Under the pieces are notes generated by a model. That model saw only the letters and a list, made by a program, of their open reading frames with translations. It had not been told where the DNA came from and made no database searches. This document shows, piece by piece, positions 32,230-35,510 of a stretch of DNA of 35,510 nt (positions are counted from its first letter, which is position 1; every line of letters begins with the position of its first letter). The stretch lies in contig JACOTA010000004.1 of NCBI GenBank assembly GCA_016178585.1, positions 1-35,510 of the forward strand, in the 5' to 3' direction. The position numbers and the translations under genes were made by a program. The DNA is from Nitrospirota bacterium (GTDB taxonomy: Bacteria > Nitrospirota > Nitrospiria > JACQBW01).

Positions 32230-32642
32230 ACTTTGTTCTCGACAACTCCGTGGCTATGCGCTGGTTCTTCGGGGACGGCAAGCCGCTGGAACTTGCCTAC
32301 GCCGGGAAAGTGCTTGACGTAATGAAGAACGCGAGTGCTCTCGTTCCGGTGACATGGGGACTCGAAGTGGCCAACGTCATTTCCAGGGCGGAAGCGAAGG
32401 GGCTCGTCACAGAGGCTCGCAGCGGTGTATTCCTTGAGATGCTTGAAGGGGTGGATATCGAAGTGGATGAGGCTACTTTCTCTCATGCGCTGTCAGACAC
32501 CCTTCAGTTGGCGCGGCGCTACCGGCTATCCGCTTATGACGCCTCTTATCTTGAACTGGCTCTGCGTGAGGGGATACCGCTGGCAACGCTGGATGAAGAG
32601 TTGCAGAAGGCCGCCAGGAAAGCGGGTGTAAAACGATTTTGA
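32226..32642 (+). CDS. VapC-type PIN-domain ribonuclease toxin
   Basis: A 138-residue PIN protein with all four acidic residues: D6 (FVLDNSV), E48 (GLEVANV), D105 (YDASYLELA) and D123 (TLDEEL). VapC toxins cut tRNA or rRNA using Mg2+. It starts at GTG 32226, overlapping the phd stop. This Phd-with-PIN pairing is common in the family. GC-rich like its antitoxin. A diverged copy of its 3' end lies at 33436. Confidence 0.88.
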   Translation: MNFVLDNSVAMRWFFGDGKPLELAYAGKVLDVMKNASALVPVTWGLEVANVISRAEAKGLVTEARSGVFLEMLEGVDIEVDEATFSHALSDTLQLARRYRLSAYDASYLELALREGIPLATLDEELQKAARKAGVKRF

Positions 32643-32746
32643 ATTTGAAATATTTCTGATCGCCTTTTCTATAATTATAGAATATAGAAATCTCTTTGGG
32701 GAGTCCGAAGAAGAGAAAGAAAACCCTGAAAATGATTTTGTTTTTT

Positions 32747-33148
32747 TTATTTTAAAAGCTTGAGGGTGGAGCACCCCGCAATCGAATTGAAATCGTGATC
32801 TGTCGTCAAAAGGTAACAGTCATACCTGATACAAATAGAGGCAATTAAAAAATCGATCGTACCCGCCTGAACTCCTTTCGAAGAACAATGGTTTCTAAGA
32901 CGTGCGGCTTCAATATAATCTTTACGATGAGGCTCAATAAGTGGAAAGGGGAAAAGCTGTTCTAATAAACGGGCAAAATCTTTTGAAAATTTAATCCCCT
33001 GTAAAAGCTCCTGTAAAACAACTCCTAACAGAAAAATATTTTCCTCATTTTGAATCAAGTCGGTCAGTTTTTCAACGGGAGGAGTGGTCTGGCTTGATTT
33101 TCTGCGAAGCGCCAATGACCAGACAGAGGTATCGACAATAACATTCAT
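32747..33148 (-). CDS. vapC: VapC-type PIN-domain ribonuclease toxin
   Basis: A 133-residue PIN protein unrelated in detail to the one at 32226. Acidic residues are D6 (IVDTSVW), E47 (LQELLQG), D99 (GTIDFLIA) and D117/D119 (TTDHDF). It converges on the phd-vapC pair across a 104-nt gap that holds a 14-bp palindrome, TCTATAATTATAGA (32668-32681), but no clear terminator. It overlaps its antitoxin by 4 nt. Confidence 0.9.
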   Translation of the reverse strand: MNVIVDTSVWSLALRRKSSQTTPPVEKLTDLIQNEENIFLLGVVLQELLQGIKFSKDFARLLEQLFPFPLIEPHRKDYIEAARLRNHCSSKGVQAGTIDFLIASICIRYDCYLLTTDHDFNSIAGCSTLKLLK

Positions 33149-33345
33149 CGTTTCAATCTGGATTTTTTATAATCGTATATGGGATCCCATTCCAATGTTC
33201 CAAATAACTCCAGAATCTTTTTCTGTTTATGACGATGAATATATTCTTTGAGAGCATCGGTCACCGCCTCTTTTTTTGTTTTATGGCCACCCAACAGTTT
33301 TGCCTCTTCAATCAGCCGGTCATCCAGGGCAAGATTCGTTGCCAT
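33145..33345 (-). CDS. vapB: VapB-type antitoxin
   Basis: A 66-residue protein. LALDDRLIEEAKLLGGHKTK and KEAVTDALKEYIHRHKQ form the ribbon-helix-helix domain, and ILELFGTLEWDPIYDYKKSR is the toxin-binding tail seen in this VapB type. ATG 33345 is preceded by AAAGGGGG. Partner of the VapC at 32747. Confidence 0.9.
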   Translation of the reverse strand: MATNLALDDRLIEEAKLLGGHKTKKEAVTDALKEYIHRHKQKKILELFGTLEWDPIYDYKKSRLKR

Positions 33346-33374
33346 GATTTACCCCCTTTATTTCATTTTTTCAA

Positions 33375-33403
33375 AGTATCACACATTCGTCCACACATGT
33401 CAA
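33375..33403 (-). promoter_or_regulatory. Promoter and operator of vapB-vapC
   Basis: On the minus strand TTGACA (33403-33398), 17 nt, GATACT (33380-33375), with a TG that makes an extended -10. Two CACACAT repeats (33380-33386 and 33392-33398, plus-strand reading), 12 bp apart, lie in the spacer and may bind VapB. Confidence 0.6.
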
Positions 33404-33435
33404 GCGCAGCCGGGCGCTCGACAAGATTGTGAGAT

Positions 33436-33486
33436 GGCAGGCGTCCGCCAGGAAAACAGACGTAAAACGATTTGCACTTTGAAAGC
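33436..33486 (+). pseudogene. Remnant of a vapC gene, 3' end only
   Basis: It aligns without gaps to the end of the intact vapC at 32226-32642 plus its first downstream bases, 39 of 50 positions identical by eye. The frame reads ASARKTDVKRFAL then TGA (33480-33482), against KAARKAGVKRF in the intact toxin. Nothing of the catalytic region remains. Confidence 0.7.
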
Positions 33487-33532
33487 TTTATGGAGGCCTT
33501 TGGGTATAAGGAAATAAGATGGGGGAAAACTG

Positions 33533-33577
33533 ATGGAATATAAAAGCTATTATGGGTCCGTCCATATTCTTGGGTAA
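33533..33577 (+). pseudogene. Probable remnant of a hicB gene, 5' end
   Basis: ATG 33533, behind GGGGGAAAACTG, encodes MEYKSYYGSVHILG and then TAA. HicB antitoxins typically begin 'M.YKGY.GSV.(Y/F)'. The match is short but specific in position and spacing. It lies just after the vapC remnant. Confidence 0.42.
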
Positions 33578-33588
33578 AAAGAAAAGCT

Positions 33589-33617
33589 TTGACAAAACGT
33601 ACGTTATTACGTATTTT
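33589..33617 (+). promoter_or_regulatory. Promoter and operator of the Phd/YefM-YoeB module
   Basis: TTGACA (33589-33594), 17 nt, TATTTT (33612-33617). The inverted repeat TACGT-TATT-ACGTA (33600-33613) sits between the two boxes, a likely antitoxin site. GAGGGG precedes the ATG at 33643. Confidence 0.55.
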
Positions 33618-33642
33618 AAAAGAAAAACCTGAGGGGCCTTGA

Positions 33643-33885
33643 ATGAAAACGATTTCGATTACAAAAGCTCGTTCTTCCTTTTATAAACTTATCGATGAGA
33701 CGGCGGAATCACACACTCCCGTTAAAATTTCGGGTAAACTGCATAACGCTATTCTGATAGGGGAAGAGGACTGGTCCGCCATTGAAGAAACTTTATTTCT
33801 GCTTTCTATTCCTGGAATGCGAGAATCAATTATTAAAGGAATGCAAACCCCAATAGAAAAATGTGCTGACAAGTTAAAGTGGTAA
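33643..33885 (+). CDS. Phd/YefM-family antitoxin
   Basis: An 80-residue protein: ISITKARSSFYKLIDETAES, the strand PVKISGKLHNAILIGEEDW, then the toxin-binding helices IEETLFLLSIPGMRESIIKG. This is the YefM pattern, including the SIPGM.ESI.EG-type segment usual in YoeB-paired antitoxins. Its end overlaps the toxin start by 7 nt. Confidence 0.9.
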   Translation: MKTISITKARSSFYKLIDETAESHTPVKISGKLHNAILIGEEDWSAIEETLFLLSIPGMRESIIKGMQTPIEKCADKLKW

Positions 33886-34145
33886 AATGGAAACTGGTTT
33901 TTACCTCCCAGGCCCAAAAAGATGCGAAAAAACTTGCCCGTTCCGGTCTAAAAGGTAAAGCCCAAAAGATTCTTAAAATACTTGAGGACCATCCTTTTCA
34001 GTCTCCTCCACCTTATGAAAAACTTGTTGGGGATCTAAAGGGGGCCTGCTCACGTCGAATCAATATTCAGCACCGCGTGGTTTACCAGGTACTGGATGAA
34101 GAAAAGGTTGTAAAAATCTTAAGGCTATGGACTCATTATGAATAG
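33879..34145 (+). CDS. YoeB/Txe-type mRNA interferase toxin
   Basis: An 88-residue RelE-fold toxin: WKLVFTSQAQKDAKKLARSG, PPPYEKLVGDLKGACSRRIN, QHRVVYQV, and the terminal LRLWTHYE. Catalytic-type residues are E47, R60 or R66, and H86/Y87 near the C-terminus. YoeB cuts mRNA at the ribosome A-site. GTG 33879 is the only suitable start. It ends two bases from the convergent fimT stop, marking the right edge of the TA island. Confidence 0.9.
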   Translation: MVKWKLVFTSQAQKDAKKLARSGLKGKAQKILKILEDHPFQSPPPYEKLVGDLKGACSRRINIQHRVVYQVLDEEKVVKILRLWTHYE

Positions 34146-34147
34146 TT

Positions 34148-34696
34148 TTAAGGAACAGAGGTTTTGCCGGTACCGGCGACAACGGTTACGGTTCGGCCGC
34201 CTGGATTTAGGGTAACCGTTTTAAATCCTGTAATTGAAACAGGGGGTGTCGGGCAAACCCCTGCACTTCCCTCCATTGGAACACCTGCTGAATTAAATTC
34301 TAAATAGTCGCACCCAAAGGTCGTCGAAAAGAGCAAAACACTGGTGTAACTTCCTGTGTTCAGTGCAATCGCAAAAGGCGACGCGTTCGTTGAAGGATCA
34401 AGAATAGAACTCCACCCCGGGCAGGGAGTGTTTTGGTTGGAACAGGCTTGCACTGTGTAACTGTTTGTCGCCGTGGTAAACTGTACACGGTAATGAACCC
34501 TATGGGTCATCGCTTGTTCTTGGGCGTAGGTAATATCCGACTGAATTTTCCGCGCCGTGCCATAAACTTTGGTCGTTGTCGAATCTCCTAAAAGCTCATA
34601 CGCAGCCGCCGACAAAATTGCGACGATTAATATAACAATTACAAATTCAATTAGGGTAAACCCTTTTTGCCTTGCAATATGATTCACAAGCCACAT
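34148..34696 (-). CDS. Minor pilin, FimT/GspH type
   Basis: A 182-residue prepilin with cleavage site QKG^FTLIEFVIVILIVAILS. KIQSDITYAQEQAMTHRVHY, which follows the pilin helix, is typical of FimT/GspH. A Cys-containing beta domain follows (CSNQNTPC; GCDYLEF). GspH-like pilins prime the pseudopilus or pilus. It lies downstream of pilA beyond a hairpin terminator. A decayed copy is at 35230. Confidence 0.85.
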   Translation of the reverse strand: MWLVNHIARQKGFTLIEFVIVILIVAILSAAAYELLGDSTTTKVYGTARKIQSDITYAQEQAMTHRVHYRVQFTTATNSYTVQACSNQNTPCPGWSSILDPSTNASPFAIALNTGSYTSVLLFSTTFGCDYLEFNSAGVPMEGSAGVCPTPPVSITGFKTVTLNPGGRTVTVVAGTGKTSVP

Positions 34697-34713
34697 TTCT
34701 CAAAATATTTATT

Positions 34714-34865
34714 AAAGAAAGACTCGCAGATTTACTTCTGCGTGTCTTTAAACCATTTTATTTAAACTAGCATTGATGTACTGTAGGATCTGCGCAAACA
34801 ATGGTAATAGGATCATTTGCAGTAGCACCCGCAGTGAGGGTCCAACTGGTCGATGTCGGAGTTGC
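34714..34865. repeat. 152-bp direct repeat, copy 1 (pilA 3' region)
   Basis: It matches 35359-35510 at 151 of 152 positions (T at 34724 against A at 35369), offset 645 bp. It covers the pilA C-terminal codons, stop and terminator. The window ends inside copy 2, so the true repeat may be longer. Confidence 0.95.
34718..34749 (-). terminator. Terminator or attenuator between pilA and fimT
   Basis: AAAGACTCGCAGA (34718-34730) and TCTGCGTGTCTTT (34737-34749) pair over 12 of 13 bp with a 6-nt loop, followed on the minus strand by CTTTAATAAATA. It could let pilA be made in excess over fimT. Confidence 0.65.
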
Positions 34866-35215
34866 GCTAAGCCTGTCAATGTAACTGTAGCTGCAACCAC
34901 GGGATTAGGAGTTAACGTTGACGGTTGTGACCCCGTAAGACAGCCTTCTACCGCCGAAAATAATGGTAAAACGGTTCCTGTAGCATTGACACAAACGGTT
35001 CCTGCGGCAACGGTCTTACCTAACCTTTGTCCAGCAAAGTTAACCGCTAGCACACTTCTTAAGCCTGCGATATAGCCTACGTCCGCGGCAGCCTGGGCAT
35101 TCGTCTGCATATCCACATATTTAGGAATTGCAACCGCAGCAAGAATTCCTAATACCACGATCACGATAATTAATTCAATTAACGTAAAACCTTTTTGATT
35201 TCGTAATACCTTCAT
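34748..35215 (-). CDS. pilA: Type IV major pilin PilA, copy 1, frameshifted near the C-terminus
   Basis: A 155-residue frame starting at ATG 35215 behind AAAGGAG. The prepilin site is NQKG^FTLIELIIVIVVLGIL. The frame is normal through VVAATVTLTGL; then a missing base between 34860 and 34873 moves it into a basic, non-pilin tail ending at 34748. In the neighbouring frame the sequence continues as ATPTSTSWTLTAGATANDP, then ITIVCADPTVHQC, and TAG at 34767, the expected pilin end with its disulfide loop. The shift may be real, recoded, or an assembly error at the repeat edge. Confidence 0.85.
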   Translation of the reverse strand: MKVLRNQKGFTLIELIIVIVVLGILAAVAIPKYVDMQTNAQAAADVGYIAGLRSVLAVNFAGQRLGKTVAAGTVCVNATGTVLPLFSAVEGCLTGSQPSTLTPNPVVAATVTLTGLAQLRHRPVGPSLRVLLQMILLPLFAQILQYINASLNKMV

Positions 35216-35229
35216 CTAGTTCTCCTTTG

Positions 35230-35340
35230 TCAATGATACTGATGGCTCATATTTTCTTCCGAGGCATATATCTGATCCGATTGAAATTTTCGTTTTGTTC
35301 CATAGGCTTTCGTTAAGGAATCGTCCACATAACAGGAGAA
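35230..35340 (-). pseudogene. Decayed FimT/GspH pilin fragment
   Basis: The minus strand reads DDSLTKAYGTKRKFQSDQIY then ASEENMSHQYH and TGA (35230-35232). It aligns with GDSTTTKVYGTARKIQSDIT and YAQEQAMTHRVHYR of the intact FimT at 34148. The leader, pilin helix and beta domain are gone. It lies just upstream of pilA copy 1, where fimT lies after pilA copy 1, so it marks an earlier pilA-fimT duplication. Confidence 0.68.
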
Positions 35341-35362
35341 ATACCCAATAGAAATATAAAAG

Positions 35363-35394
35363 AAAGACACGCAGATTTACTTCTGCGTGTCTTT
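35363..35394 (-). terminator. Terminator after pilA copy 2
   Basis: AAAGACACGCAGA (35363-35375) and TCTGCGTGTCTTT (35382-35394) form a perfect 13-bp stem with a 6-nt loop; on the minus strand it is followed by CTTTTATATTTCTATT. Confidence 0.7.
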
Positions 35395-35411
35395 AAACCA
35401 TTTTATTTAAA

Positions 35412-35510
35412 CTAGCATTGATGTACTGTAGGATCTGCGCAAACAATGGTAATAGGATCATTTGCAGTAGCACCCGCAGTGAGGGTCCAACTGGTCGATG
35501 TCGGAGTTGC
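35412..35510 (-). CDS. Type IV major pilin PilA, copy 2, C-terminal end (partial)
   Basis: Open on the minus strand from the window edge for 32 codons to TAG 35412: ATPTSTSWTLTAGATANDP then ITIVCADPTVHQC. This is a pilin C-terminus with the Cys pair that closes the disulfide loop, in the correct frame, unlike copy 1. The N-terminal part lies outside the window. Confidence 0.8.
   Translation of the reverse strand, partial: ATPTSTSWTLTAGATANDPITIVCADPTVHQC

Larger units (their letters stand above)
35359..35510. repeat. 152-bp direct repeat, copy 2 (runs off the window)
   Basis: The second copy of 34714-34865, identical but for one base, cut by the window end. Confidence 0.95.

Overview
The window (about 35.5 kb, moderate GC) comes from a Gram-negative-type bacterium. 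It encodes complex I, SecA, a type IV pilus secretin and an Omp85-like outer-membrane barrel. Gene content, gene order and the style of the intergenic repeats would suit Nitrospirota or a related deep lineage, but no marker gene here fixes the phylum. The odd length, with one end inside an IS66-type transposase and the other inside a duplicated pilin, suggests a whole contig broken at repeats.

Left edge (1-990): the C-terminal end of an IS66-type transposase, a promoter, a Phd/YefM-ParE toxin-antitoxin (TA) pair and a REP-like repeat. Next (991-14720, minus strand) is a 13-gene complex I operon, nuoABCDEFGHIJKLM, read right to left from a TTGACA/TAGGAT promoter. nuoN is not downstream of nuoM, where it would be expected. 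Five gaps inside the operon hold dispersed hairpin repeats of several families, including a 126-bp MITE-like element between nuoE and nuoD. Directly upstream lies a MidA/NDUFAF7-family methyltransferase, whose mitochondrial relative methylates the NuoD homologue.

Middle (15900-23709): a protein joining a degenerate M1-peptidase domain to an Omp85-like beta-barrel; a GAF-GGDEF diguanylate cyclase overlapping the end of secA; secA; and a membrane-anchored M23 (LytM) peptidase.

Right (23710-35510): a type IV pilus locus. A tightly overlapping operon (merR-like, pilM, pilN, pilO, pilP, pilQ) builds the alignment complex and secretin. A second operon encodes minor pilins PilV, PilW and a PilX-like pilin carrying seven propeller-type repeats. 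Upstream lie fimT/gspH and pilA. The two pilin groups are separated by a 3-kb island of four complete TA modules (BrnT-BrnA, Phd-VapC, VapB-VapC, Phd/YefM-YoeB) and gene remnants (phd 5' end, vapC 3' end, hicB 3' end, hicB 5' end), most likely left by repeated insertion or duplication of TA cassettes. The pilA-fimT unit itself is duplicated: pilA copy 1 has a frameshift near its C-terminus, a decayed fimT fragment lies beside it, and a second pilA runs off the window.

No rRNA, tRNA or CRISPR array was recognised. The most notable items are the TA island with its recognisable fossils, the pseudo-M1/Omp85 fusion, the propeller-bearing pilin, and the complex I operon loaded with repeats and paired with its likely assembly methyltransferase.
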